A stretch of 64,000 bases of DNA, from the NCBI GenBank assembly GCA_963736975.1, contig CAVTQY010000001.1:186001-250000 (forward strand), read 5' to 3'. A program made the position numbers and the translations under genes. The first letter of the stretch is position 1. Each line of letters opens with the position of its first letter. Positions 9,050 to 18,933 of this stretch are shown here, piece by piece. The notes beneath the pieces are model-generated. The model saw nothing but the letters and a program-made list of their open reading frames with translations. It was not told where the DNA came from and ran no database searches. This DNA comes from CAVTQY01 sp963736975 (lineage in GTDB: Bacteria > Pseudomonadota > Alphaproteobacteria > Acetobacterales > Acetobacteraceae).

Positions 9050-10045
9050 TTACGGCCGAACCGAGAGGGCCGGATTGGTGGTCTGGCGCGTTGATGGGTC
9101 CATTCTGGTTTTTGGCAGCTCGGTTGTTTCCGGCACCGGCGCACCAAGCGCACGCGAGAGCCTGGCTGCAGCTTCGAGTACCTGCGGCAACAGCGATCGC
9201 GGCCGGGGCGGGCGCATGCGCATCGACGGGGCGCTGACATACAGAGCGGCTATGACCTGGCCGCTGGCGTCACGGACGGGTGCGGTGACCGACACCGCCC
9301 CCGGATGCACCTCGTCGGCGGTGACGAGATAACCGCGCGCCCTGATGCGTTGCAGATCGGCGGCGATCCAGATCGGATCAGTGCGGGTCGCCGGGGTGAA
9401 GCGCGGCAGACGCTGGGCCAGGACCTGGGTCTGAACCGCTTCCGGGGCATAGGCGAGCAAGAGCCGGCTGGCTCCTGCATGCAGCGGTCCGCGGCTTCCG
9501 ACGCTGCTGTAAAGCCGCAATGTCGGGTCGGCCTGATAGAGAGCGACTGTTTCCGCCTGCTGCCCGTCCCGGGTGCGCAGATAAACATTCTCTCCGATAA
9601 CCTGGCCGAGGGCGCCCAGAAATGGAGCGGCGGTGGCGGCCAAGGCTCCCTGGTCGTGTGCGGCGCGGCCGAGCACTCCCCAGCGCGCACCCAGGCGCCA
9701 GATACCGCGGGCTTCATCCTGAATGGCAAACCCCCGCGCCTGAAGCGTGCGCAGCAAGCGGAACGCGGCTGTACGGGTGCAGCCGGCTGCCACGGCGAGG
9801 TTCGCCAGCGGGGCCGGGCCGATGCGGGCGAGTGCCTCCAGGAGGTCCAGTGCCCGCTCTACGGCAGCGATATTGTAATCCGGCGCGTCCGTTTGCGGCT
9901 TCTGCGGCTCTTTTGCCTGAACGGCGGGCCCGGTTTTCGATGGACCGCGTGCTGCGGGACGCGACTTGCCCGATGGGGCGGGAGCCGTCTTGCCGCCGGA
10001 CTTCGCAGCCGCCGACCTGGCGGCGGGCCTCCCTGAGGTAGTCAT
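9050..10045 (-). CDS. IclR-family transcriptional regulator
   Basis: A 331-residue regulator. Residues about 57-115 form the winged helix-turn-helix (AAVERALDLLEALARIG, then LANLAVAAGCTRTAAFRLLR). Residues about 130-310 form the IclR effector domain, including PLHAGASRLLLAYAPEAV and VTADEVHPGAVSVTAPVRD. Unusually, the first 55 residues are a low-complexity Ala/Lys/Pro/Ser tail rich in basic residues, probably disordered and possibly adding non-specific DNA contacts. Family members are normally about 260 residues. The gene is alone, so the target is unknown. Its last codons touch the intergenic repeat at 8977-9032. Confidence 0.88.
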   Translation of the reverse strand: MTTSGRPAARSAAAKSGGKTAPAPSGKSRPAARGPSKTGPAVQAKEPQKPQTDAPDYNIAAVERALDLLEALARIGPAPLANLAVAAGCTRTAAFRLLRTLQARGFAIQDEARGIWRLGARWGVLGRAAHDQGALAATAAPFLGALGQVIGENVYLRTRDGQQAETVALYQADPTLRLYSSVGSRGPLHAGASRLLLAYAPEAVQTQVLAQRLPRFTPATRTDPIWIAADLQRIRARGYLVTADEVHPGAVSVTAPVRDASGQVIAALYVSAPSMRMRPPRPRSLLPQVLEAAARLSRALGAPVPETTELPKTRMDPSTRQTTNPALSVRP

Positions 10046-10295
10046 TCAGACCTCCCCACAGCGGCTACGGACCGAGGAGAGTACCGGGTTTTCACGGTTC
10101 GGAAAGTGGCTGGAGGAACTGATCCATCAGGACAGACATTGACACTCCGCTCGCCGGCGGTCAAAGGGGGAACGAACGATTTTCGCCGGGGCGGGCCTCC
10201 GCACCCGGCCCGGGGCGTTGAGCGCGACCGTCTTGCTGGCTGGGACCGGCTGGTCTAAAGCGCCGGCCTCACGACCGCGCCTCTGGCGGCAGACA

Positions 10296-10380
<85 letters not shown>

Positions 10381-10405
10381 GAGTGATTGGAGAGTTCCAA
10401 AGAAC

Positions 10406-11746
10406 ATGCAGGTTACCGAGACGCTCTCCGAGGGGCTCAAGCGTGCCTACACCGTTGTGCTGCCGGCGGCCGATATCGAAAGCCGGCGGACCGCGCGCCT
10501 GACGGACCTTGGCAAGACGCTCCGGCTGCCGGGGTTTCGGCCAGGCAAAGTGCCATTGCCTGTCGTGCGCCAGCGATACGGCGCGGCCGTCACGGCCGAG
10601 GTGGTCGAGCAATCCGTCACCGATGCGGCGCGGCAGGTGCTGAGCGAACGAGGATTGCGCGCTGCCTTGCAGCCGAAAGTCACACCGGTGAATGCCGATC
10701 CGGCAAAGGATCTGGAATTTACGGTGGAAGTTGAGCTTATGCCCGATTTCGCTCTGCCGGATTTCGGAGCGATCGAGCTGACGCGGCTGAAGGCGGAAGC
10801 CGGAGAGGAGACGATCGACAAGGCGGTCGGCGAACTCGCCCGCCGCAATCGCGAGCTGGTCGATGTGCCGGCGGAGCAGCTCGGGGAACGGGGGGCGGAG
10901 AAGGGCGAGGTCGTGACGCTCGACTATGCCGGGCAAATCGGTGGGGAGGAATTTCCTGGCGGCCGCGGGACAGACGTGGACGTCGAGGTGGCGGGCGGTG
11001 GGTTCATCCCGGGATTCACCGAGCAGATCGAGGGCATCCGCCCTGGCGACACCCGCACTATCACGGTCGCCTTTCCCGAGAGCTATGGCACGGCGGACCT
11101 GGCCGGGAAGGAAGCGCAGTTCGAGATCACCGCCAAAGCGCTGAAGCACCCGATGGTGCCAGCCGTGAATGAGGAGCTGGCGCAAAAGCTCGGCTTCGAG
11201 AACCTCGATGAGTTGCGGCGGATCGTCGGCAACCAGATCCAGCGGGAATACGACCAGCTCTCTCGGCTGCGGCTGAAGCGTCAGCTTCTGGACCAACTCA
11301 ACGGGATGGTCGATTTCGCCCTGCCGGAAGGGATGGTGGAGGCCGAGTTCGGCCAGATCTGGGCGCGCGTCGAGGCCGACCGGAAGGAAGACCGGCTCGA
11401 CGAGGAGGACAAGGCCAAAGACGAGGCGACGTTGAGGGCGGACTATCGCGCGATAGCGGAGCGCCGGGTCCGGCTGGGACTGCTGTTGGCTGAGATCGGC
11501 CGCGTCAACGCGATCGCCGTAAGCAATGAGGAGATGACCCGCGCGATGCGGGCGGAGGCCGCGCGTTTTCCCGGGCAGGAGGCGCAGGTGATGGAGTTCT
11601 TCCGCAAGAACCCGGGGACGGCGGATAACCTGCGGGGACCGATCTTTGAAGACAAGGTGGTCGATTTTCTGCTGGAACTGGCTAAAGTGACCGATCGGTC
11701 GGTCTCGCCCGAGGAGCTGGCGCGGGAGCCGGAGGAGGCGGCGTGA
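10406..11746 (+). CDS. tig: trigger factor (ribosome-bound chaperone)
   Basis: A 446-residue trigger factor, the peptidyl-prolyl isomerase chaperone at the ribosome exit tunnel. The N-terminal ribosome-binding domain contains the signature region GFRPGKVPLPVVRQRYG (about residues 44-60). The FKBP-like domain spans about 155-245 (GEVVTLDYAGQIGG, then FIPGFTEQIEGIRPGDT). A helical C-terminal domain follows. It opens the tig-clpP-clpX-lon block, whose products handle nascent or damaged proteins. Length and domains are normal. Confidence 0.97.
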   Translation: MQVTETLSEGLKRAYTVVLPAADIESRRTARLTDLGKTLRLPGFRPGKVPLPVVRQRYGAAVTAEVVEQSVTDAARQVLSERGLRAALQPKVTPVNADPAKDLEFTVEVELMPDFALPDFGAIELTRLKAEAGEETIDKAVGELARRNRELVDVPAEQLGERGAEKGEVVTLDYAGQIGGEEFPGGRGTDVDVEVAGGGFIPGFTEQIEGIRPGDTRTITVAFPESYGTADLAGKEAQFEITAKALKHPMVPAVNEELAQKLGFENLDELRRIVGNQIQREYDQLSRLRLKRQLLDQLNGMVDFALPEGMVEAEFGQIWARVEADRKEDRLDEEDKAKDEATLRADYRAIAERRVRLGLLLAEIGRVNAIAVSNEEMTRAMRAEAARFPGQEAQVMEFFRKNPGTADNLRGPIFEDKVVDFLLELAKVTDRSVSPEELAREPEEAA

Positions 11747-11854
11747 CCGCCCCTCTCCGTCTCCCCCGTAACGGTGGGAACGCGGGAGGTTCTTCTCCGC
11801 GTGCCGGTGCTGCCTATCTATAGCGGCTGTCGTTCCGACCTGAGGTAATCCACG

Positions 11855-12499
11855 ATGAGGGACCGCGATCCCGTCGAAACCTACGCCAACACACTCGTCC
11901 CCATGGTGGTCGAGCAGAGCGCGCGCGGCGAGCGGGCGTACGATATCTATTCGCTGCTGCTGAAGCAGCGGATCGTATTCCTGACGGGGCCGGTATTCGA
12001 CCAGCTCAGTTCACTGATCTGCGCGCAGCTTCTGTATCTGGAGTCGGAGAACCCGACGAAGGACATCTCCTTTTATGTCAATAGCCCTGGTGGCGTGGTG
12101 TCCTCCGGCTTGGCGATCTATGACACCATGCAATACATCCGCAGCCCGGTCAGCACCGTCTGCATCGGGATGGCTGCCTCAATGGGTAGTCTGCTGCTGT
12201 GTGCCGGGGCGCGGGGCAAACGGTTTGCCCTACCCAACGCCCGGATCATGGTGCACCAGCCGTCTGGGGGCGCGCAGGGCCAAGCCGCCGATATCGCGAT
12301 CCAGGCCAAGGAGATTCTCACCCTCCGCCATCGGCTGAACGAGATTTATGTCCGCCACACTGGGCAACCGATCGAGGCCATTGAGCAGAAGCTGGAGCGC
12401 GATACGTACATGTCGGCCGAAGAGGCTCGCGATTTCGGGCTGGTTGACCAGGTGGTGGAGAACCGCCCCAGCTCCAGCGAGGAGACGACCCGGCTCTGA
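11855..12499 (+). CDS. clpP: ATP-dependent Clp protease proteolytic subunit
   Basis: A 214-residue ClpP serine protease, forming the 14-subunit chamber fed by ClpX or ClpA. The catalytic triad is visible: Ser109 in GMAASMGS, His134 in MVHQPSGG and Asp183 in LERDTYMSA. It lies 108 bases after tig and 112 bases before clpX, all in the same direction. The gap from tig (11747-11854) has GC-rich partly palindromic sequence (CTCTCCGTCTCCCCCGT). A short acidic/Ser tail follows the normal end of the fold. Confidence 0.97.
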   Translation: MRDRDPVETYANTLVPMVVEQSARGERAYDIYSLLLKQRIVFLTGPVFDQLSSLICAQLLYLESENPTKDISFYVNSPGGVVSSGLAIYDTMQYIRSPVSTVCIGMAASMGSLLLCAGARGKRFALPNARIMVHQPSGGAQGQAADIAIQAKEILTLRHRLNEIYVRHTGQPIEAIEQKLERDTYMSAEEARDFGLVDQVVENRPSSSEETTRL

Positions 12500-12611
12500 T
12501 CGGCTTTTCCGGCGCTCTCCTCCGGCGGCGGAGGGCTGGTGCTTGTCCGGCGCGGTCGGCGAGGGTTAAGGTAAGGTATGCGTCCCAGCTATCAGCGGGA
12601 CAGGAGTGCCC

Positions 12612-13865
<1,254 letters not shown>

Positions 13866-13883
13866 GGCGCGGCCGGCAAAGAG

Positions 13884-13904
13884 CGGGCCAGCGAGCCTGG
13901 CCCG
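13884..13904 (+). terminator. hairpin after clpX
   Basis: CGGGCCAG pairs with CTGGCCCG around the 5-base loop CGAGC, 18 bases after the clpX stop. Only a short GATTT follows, so it may be a weak terminator or an mRNA-stabilising stem before lon. Confidence 0.4.
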
Positions 13905-14032
13905 GATTTCAAGACCTTGCGCGTTTCGGCCAAGCTGCCGATATCCGCCTCGACGGGGCGTAGAGCCCCAGGAGGCGCGGTCCGTGCCGCTGCGGGCGGA
14001 TAGCGCAGAGACTGTCCAGAAGGAGGTCCACC

Positions 14033-16489
14033 ATGACAGAATCCGATCGGCCAGGCCCGGCCCAGCCGGGACGCCCGCCCGGAGAGGGAGAGAAGCCGGC
14101 TCGAGGCGAACTGCTTCCCGTGCTGCCCCTGCGCGATATCGTGGTTTTCCCGCACATGATCGTGCCGCTGTTCGTCGGCCGCGAGAAGTCGGTTCGTGCG
14201 CTCGAAGCGGTGATGAAGGACGACAAGCAGATCCTGCTGGTCGCGCAAAAGAATGCGTCGCAGGACGATCCCTCGGCGGACGACATTTATCGCGTCGGCA
14301 CGGTTTCCACGATCCTGCAGCTTTTGAAACTGCCCGATGGCACGGTGAAGGTGCTGGTCGAGGGCGGCAAGCGCGCCCGCATCCTGAGTTTCAAGGATAC
14401 GCAGGCGTATTTCGAGGCGTTTGTCGAGGCTCTGCCCGATCAGGAAGGCGATCCCAAGGAACTCGAAGCGCTCGGCCGGACGGTGGTGTCGCAGTTCGAG
14501 CAGTACATCAAGCTGAACAAGAAGATCGCGCCGGAAGTGCTCGTCAGCCTCAATCAGATCGAGGATGGGAGCAAGCTTGCCGACACCGTCGCGGCGCATC
14601 TGAACCTGAAGATCGCCGAGAAACAGGAAGCACTGGAGACCCAGAAGGTCGGGGAGCGGCTGGAGCGCGTATTCGGGCACATGGAGTCCGAGATCGGCGT
14701 GCTGCAGGTGGAGAAGCGCATCCGCAACCGCGTCAAGCGGCAGATGGAGAAGACCCAGCGCGAGTACTACCTGAACGAGCAGCTCAAGGCGATTCAGAAG
14801 GAACTGGGCGAGGGGGAGGACGGTAAGGACGAAACCGCCGAACTGGAAGCCAAGATCAAGAAGACCAAGCTATCGAAGGAAGCGCGCGAGAAGGCCGTCG
14901 CCGAGCTGAAGAAGCTCAAGACGATGAGCCCGATGAGCGCGGAAGCCACGGTGGTGCGCAACTACCTGGACTGGATCCTGTCGATTCCGTGGAAGAAGCG
15001 CAGCAAGATCCGCAACGACGTGATCGAGGCGGAGAAGGTCCTGGAAGCCGATCATTACGGGCTGGAGAAGGTGAAGGAGCGGATCATCGAGTACCTCGCC
15101 GTGCAGGCGCGGAGCCCGAAGGTGCGAGGACCGATACTGTGTCTGGTGGGGCCGCCCGGCGTTGGCAAGACGTCACTCGGCAAGTCGGTGGCGCGGGCCA
15201 CGGGACGGCAGTTCGTGCGCATGTCACTGGGCGGCGTGCGGGACGAAGCGGAGATCCGCGGACATCGCCGGACGTATATCGGATCGATGCCCGGGAAGGT
15301 GATCCAGGGCATGAAGAAGGCTAAGACTTCCAATCCGCTGTTCCTGCTGGACGAAGTCGACAAGCTCGGCGCCGACTGGCGCGGCGATCCGTCTTCGGCG
15401 CTGCTGGAGGTGTTGGATCCCGAGCAGAACAGCACGTTCAACGACCATTACCTGGAGGTCGATTACGACCTGTCGGACGTGATGTTCGTCACCACCGCCA
15501 ACAGCCTGCGCATGCCGCAGCCGCTGATGGACCGCATGGAGATCATCCGCATCCCCGGCTACACCGAGGATGAAAAGGTGGAGATTGCCAAGCGCCACCT
15601 GATCGCCAAGCAGTCGGAAGCGCACGGGCTGAAAAAGGACGAGTGGTCGATCTCGGAAGACGCGCTGCGTGATCTCATTCGTTACCACACCCGCGAGGCG
15701 GGAGTTCGCAACCTCGAGCGTGAGATCGCCAATCTCGCCCGCAAGGCGGTGCGTGAGATCGTCACGAAGAAAACCAGGAAGGTGATGATCACGCGCAAGA
15801 ACCTCGACAAATACGCGGGGGTGCGGAAATTCCGCTTCGGCGAGACCGAGGCCGAGGACATGGTTGGCGTGGTCACCGGGCTGGCCTGGACCGAGGTTGG
15901 CGGGGAGATCCTGACGATCGAGTTCGTCATGGTGCCGGGCAAGGGCAACGTGAAGCAGACCGGAAAACTCGGCGACGTCATGCAGGAGAGCGTCTCGGCG
16001 GCGATCAGTTATGTGCGCAGCCGCTCGGCGAAATTCGGCATCAAACCGCCGCTGTTTGAGAAGCGGGACATCCACGTGCACGTGCCGGAAGGAGCGACGC
16101 CCAAGGATGGTCCATCGGCGGGCATCGCCATGGCGACCTCCATCGTCTCGGTACTGACGGGGATCCCGATCCGTCGCGATGTGGCGATGACCGGGGAGAT
16201 CACGTTGCGCGGCCGCGTGCTGCCGATCGGCGGTTTGAAGGAGAAGCTGCTGGCGGCGTTGCGCGCCGGGATTACCACGGTGTTTATTCCGAAGGAGAAC
16301 GAGAAGGACCTCGCCGAAATCCCGGATAACGTGAAGAAGCACCTCAAGCTCATCCCGGTCGGTGAGGTTGATGAGGTGATCGCACAGGCGCTGGCCCGCC
16401 GGCCTGAGCCGATCGAGTGGGAAGAACCGGCCGAGCCGGTTGCCCCGCCTCAGCCGCCGGTGGAAACCGGAGCGTCGCTGACGCATTGA
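14033..16489 (+). CDS. lon: ATP-dependent protease Lon
   Basis: An 818-residue Lon (La) protease of the cytoplasm. Residues about 20-215 form the N-terminal substrate-binding LON domain (LLPVLPLRDIVVFPHM). The AAA+ module has Walker A GPPGVGKTS near residue 373. The C-terminal protease domain carries the catalytic Ser in PKDGPSAGIAM (about residue 695) with the paired Lys about 43 residues later. An ideal AAGGAGGT lies six bases before the ATG. The N-terminus has a short Pro/Gly-rich extension, and the last 30 residues are Pro/Glu-rich. It follows clpX after a 167-base gap with a hairpin, so it may have its own promoter. Confidence 0.97.
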   Translation: MTESDRPGPAQPGRPPGEGEKPARGELLPVLPLRDIVVFPHMIVPLFVGREKSVRALEAVMKDDKQILLVAQKNASQDDPSADDIYRVGTVSTILQLLKLPDGTVKVLVEGGKRARILSFKDTQAYFEAFVEALPDQEGDPKELEALGRTVVSQFEQYIKLNKKIAPEVLVSLNQIEDGSKLADTVAAHLNLKIAEKQEALETQKVGERLERVFGHMESEIGVLQVEKRIRNRVKRQMEKTQREYYLNEQLKAIQKELGEGEDGKDETAELEAKIKKTKLSKEAREKAVAELKKLKTMSPMSAEATVVRNYLDWILSIPWKKRSKIRNDVIEAEKVLEADHYGLEKVKERIIEYLAVQARSPKVRGPILCLVGPPGVGKTSLGKSVARATGRQFVRMSLGGVRDEAEIRGHRRTYIGSMPGKVIQGMKKAKTSNPLFLLDEVDKLGADWRGDPSSALLEVLDPEQNSTFNDHYLEVDYDLSDVMFVTTANSLRMPQPLMDRMEIIRIPGYTEDEKVEIAKRHLIAKQSEAHGLKKDEWSISEDALRDLIRYHTREAGVRNLEREIANLARKAVREIVTKKTRKVMITRKNLDKYAGVRKFRFGETEAEDMVGVVTGLAWTEVGGEILTIEFVMVPGKGNVKQTGKLGDVMQESVSAAISYVRSRSAKFGIKPPLFEKRDIHVHVPEGATPKDGPSAGIAMATSIVSVLTGIPIRRDVAMTGEITLRGRVLPIGGLKEKLLAALRAGITTVFIPKENEKDLAEIPDNVKKHLKLIPVGEVDEVIAQALARRPEPIEWEEPAEPVAPPQPPVETGASLTH

Positions 16490-16493
16490 TCGT

Positions 16494-16527
16494 CGCCGCC
16501 CTGGACCGAAAGTGGTGCGGGGCGGCG
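16494..16527 (+). terminator. hairpin after lon
   Basis: CGCCGCCC pairs with GGGCGGCG eight for eight around an 18-base loop, three bases after the lon stop. No T run follows. Its position suggests termination or transcript-end protection. Confidence 0.4.
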
Positions 16528-16537
16528 ATCCCATGCG

Positions 16538-16566
16538 TTGACGTAGCGGAAATCGGCCATTTAGTC
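16538..16566 (+). promoter_or_regulatory. candidate promoter for the HU gene
   Basis: TTGACG (16538-16543), a 17-base spacer and TTAGTC (16561-16566) lie between the lon hairpin and the HU start, about 85 bases upstream of the GTG. The -35 has one mismatch; the -10 is weak. Confidence 0.45.
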
Positions 16567-16651
16567 TGAACAGAGAGGTCGGCTGCGGATCATCGGCCCG
16601 CCGCCGGCCATAGCTTTGCGTCGATTGCTCATCGCACAGGGGGGACCATTC

Positions 16652-16924
16652 GTGAACAAAATGGAGCTGATCGCGGCTGTTGCCGAGGACACTGAGCTGT
16701 CGCGCGCGAAGGCGAGCGAGGTTGTCGATGCCGTGTTCGCTGCGATCGAAGGTGCGTTGAAAAAGAAGGAGGAGGTTCGGCTGGTTGGGTTCGGCACGTT
16801 CGCCACGGCGAATCGCAAGGCGGGAACTGGTCGCAACCCTCGTACCGGCGAGGCGATGAAGATCGCCGCTTCCACTACCGTGCGCTTCAAGGCCGGCAAG
16901 GGTTTGAAGGACGCCGTCCAATAG
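16652..16924 (+). CDS. hupB: DNA-binding protein HU
   Basis: A 90-residue HU-type nucleoid protein that bends and compacts DNA as a dimer. A GTG at 16652 begins VNKMELIAAVAEDTELS, matching the family start; an upstream in-frame start would add 12 foreign residues. The DNA-binding arm is GTGRNPRTGEAMKIAAS (about residues 54-70). It follows lon, as in most alphaproteobacteria, and ends 15 bases before tRNA-Val. Confidence 0.95.
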   Translation: MNKMELIAAVAEDTELSRAKASEVVDAVFAAIEGALKKKEEVRLVGFGTFATANRKAGTGRNPRTGEAMKIAASTTVRFKAGKGLKDAVQ

Positions 16925-16939
16925 GGTGGAACGTCAGTC

Positions 16940-17011
16940 GGGCGGTTAGCTCAGCGGTAGAGCGTCTCGTTTACACCGAGAGGGCCGGCGGTTCGAACCC
17001 GTCACCGCCCA
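16940..17011 (+). tRNA. tRNA-Val (anticodon TAC)
   Basis: Acceptor stem GGGCGGT/ACCGCCC, D-arm GCTCAGCGGTAGAGC, anticodon arm TCTCG-TTTACAC-CGAGA reading TAC, T-loop TTCGAAC. The CCA end is not fully encoded (CC then G). Confidence 0.95.
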
Positions 17012-17018
17012 CCGTTTT

Positions 17019-17067
17019 CCCTCACCCGGCGCGCTTGCGCGCCGACCTCTCCCGCGGGCGGAAGAGG
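17019..17067. repeat. intergenic double-palindrome repeat, second copy
   Basis: CCCTCACC, then the perfect stem CGGCGCGC-TT-GCGCGCCG (17027-17044), then ACCTCTCCCGC with an imperfect partner GGCGGAAGAGG. The layout equals that of the element at 8977-9032, but the stem bases differ in a compensating way. It lies between tRNA-Val and tRNA-Asp. Confidence 0.55.
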
Positions 17068-17125
17068 CGACCATGGGGGCGTTGACGGGGCTGGCGGCCC
17101 AGCCTAAGTGCTGGCGCCTGCCGCT

Positions 17126-17202
<77 letters not shown>

Positions 17203-17336
17203 GCGGTGAAGAGACCGCTTGGTATGGCGGACACGAGCGGGTGGGGCTAATCTGCAACCCGCATCAAGGGCGGAGACCGGCATGGCGCGATCCTTATGGT
17301 TCGCGCCCGCCGTCGCGCGGATAGAGGGGACAGGGC

Positions 17337-17702
17337 ATGCCGTATGTGCTTCCGCAATATCTGCCGGTTCTGGTGTTCCTGGTTATTGCCGGGGTGATCG
17401 CGACGGCGATGATCGTGGGCTCGCTGGTGGCGGGGTGGCAGAAGCCTTATCCGGAGAAGCTCTCGGCTTATGAATGCGGTTTTGAAGCGTTCGACGATGC
17501 GCGCCGACGCTTCGATGTGCGGTACTATCTTGTCGCCATTCTGTTCATCATCTTCGACCTCGAGGTCGCTTTCCTGTTTCCTTGGGCGGTTAGCCTCGGG
17601 AGCACGCGGCTTTTCGGCTTTCTCTCGATGCTGGGCTTCCTTGCGGTGCTGACGGTCGGCTTCATCTATGAATGGTGCAAGGGCGCGCTGGAGTGGGAGT
17701 GA
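17337..17702 (+). CDS. nuoA: NADH-quinone oxidoreductase subunit A
   Basis: A 121-residue membrane subunit of respiratory complex I, at the junction of the peripheral and membrane arms. There are three hydrophobic segments, and between the first and second comes the conserved loop YECGFEAFDDARRRFDVRYY with its Cys. It opens the 14-gene nuo operon (17337-31624), which runs without a promoter-sized gap. The leader (17203-17336) has an AGGGGACAGGGC ribosome-binding region just before the ATG. The operon overall couples NADH oxidation to proton pumping. Confidence 0.96.
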   Translation: MPYVLPQYLPVLVFLVIAGVIATAMIVGSLVAGWQKPYPEKLSAYECGFEAFDDARRRFDVRYYLVAILFIIFDLEVAFLFPWAVSLGSTRLFGFLSMLGFLAVLTVGFIYEWCKGALEWE

Positions 17703-17704
17703 GC

Positions 17705-18274
17705 ATGGGCGATACGGCGGTACCGACGGCTGACGCGATTGCCTGGAACCGGCAGGGGCTGCCGCCGGGGCAGGAGCAGGACGCCGTCATCAAAGGGATC
17801 ACCGGCGAGGTCGAGAATAAGGGGTTTATCGTCGCGAACCTCGACCGGGTAGTGAACTGGGCGCGCACCGGAAGCCTGTGGCCGATGACGTTCGGGCTGG
17901 CATGTTGCGCGGTGGAGATGATCCACGCCTATATGCCGCGCTACGACCTCGACCGGCTTGGCGTAATCCCGCGCGCCTCGCCGCGGCAGAGCGATGTGAT
18001 GATCGTGGCGGGGACGCTTTGCAACAAAATGGCGCCCGCATTGCGCAAGGTCTATGATCAGATGCCGGAGCCGCGCTGGGTGATCAGTATGGGTAGCTGC
18101 GCGAACGGCGGCGGCTACTATCATTTCTCCTACTCCGTGGTGCGCGGCTGCGATCGCATCGTGCCAGTGGATGTGTATGTGCCTGGGTGCCCGCCGACAG
18201 CGGAAGCGCTGGTCTATGGCATCATGCAATTACAGAAGAAGATCAGGCGGACGGGAACCATTCTTCGTGGCTGA
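17705..18274 (+). CDS. nuoB: NADH-quinone oxidoreductase subunit B
   Basis: A 189-residue subunit that holds cluster N2, the last iron-sulfur centre before quinone. The ligands are Cys67-Cys68 (LACCAVEM), Cys132 (MGSCANGG) and Cys162 (VPGCPPT). The ATG at 17705, two bases after the nuoA stop, gives the normal length; a longer in-frame start lies inside nuoA. The 3' end overlaps nuoC by eight bases. Confidence 0.96.
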   Translation: MGDTAVPTADAIAWNRQGLPPGQEQDAVIKGITGEVENKGFIVANLDRVVNWARTGSLWPMTFGLACCAVEMIHAYMPRYDLDRLGVIPRASPRQSDVMIVAGTLCNKMAPALRKVYDQMPEPRWVISMGSCANGGGYYHFSYSVVRGCDRIVPVDVYVPGCPPTAEALVYGIMQLQKKIRRTGTILRG

Positions 18275-18929
18275 GCCCAACGCCGTCGCTGAGAGCCCGA
18301 CGGCCGTCCTGGCTGGCGCCGTGGGATCGGTGCCTGGCGTGGGGGACGTGCGCATCGAGCGGGACGAAATGGTTGCTGATGTGGAGCGTGAGCTTCTTGC
18401 CTCGGTGATGACCACGCTGCGCGACGATCCGCGCTTCGCCTTCGAGCAGTTGATGGATCTGTGCGGTGTTGACTGGCCGGAACGGGCGGAGCGGTTCGAC
18501 GTGGTTTACAACCTGCTGTCGGTCTCGCTGAACCAACGCCTGCGGGTGATCGTGACCACCGACGCCGAGACGCCGGTGCCGTCGGTCTGCGCGATCTGGC
18601 CCTGCGCCACGTGGTGGGAGCGGGAGGCATGGGACCTGTATGGCATCCTGTTTTCTGGCCAGCCCGACCTGCGGCGCATCCTGACCGATTACGGCTTCGA
18701 GGGGCATCCGCTGCGCAAGGATTTCCCGCTCACCGGTTATGTCGAGCTGCGCTACGACGAGGAGCGCAAGGAAGTCGTTTATGAGCCGGTGAAGCTGACG
18801 CAAGACTTCCGGAATTTCGATTTCATCTCCCCCTGGGAAGGCGTCACGACGCTGCCCGGTGATGAAAAAGTGCACCAGGAGCGGGCGCAGGTGACGCGGA
18901 CGGCGCCGGTGCCGGAGGTGAAAGGCTGA
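18267..18929 (+). CDS. nuoC: NADH-quinone oxidoreductase subunit C
   Basis: A 220-residue 30-kDa subunit of the hydrophilic arm. The signature WEREAWDLYGILFSGQPDLR and the following LTDYGFEGHPLRKDFPLTGY are present. I chose the GTG at 18267 (VAEPNAVAES), which overlaps the end of nuoB by eight bases and suggests translational coupling; an earlier in-frame start would lie deep within nuoB. nuoC and nuoD are separate genes, as is normal in alphaproteobacteria. Confidence 0.94.
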   Translation: MAEPNAVAESPTAVLAGAVGSVPGVGDVRIERDEMVADVERELLASVMTTLRDDPRFAFEQLMDLCGVDWPERAERFDVVYNLLSVSLNQRLRVIVTTDAETPVPSVCAIWPCATWWEREAWDLYGILFSGQPDLRRILTDYGFEGHPLRKDFPLTGYVELRYDEERKEVVYEPVKLTQDFRNFDFISPWEGVTTLPGDEKVHQERAQVTRTAPVPEVKG

Positions 18930-18933
18930 GGCG

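Noticed and set aside
15224..16921. 565-codon open frame opposite lon and HU
   Set aside because: Antisense shadow of conserved genes, rich in Arg/His/Leu with no family resemblance.
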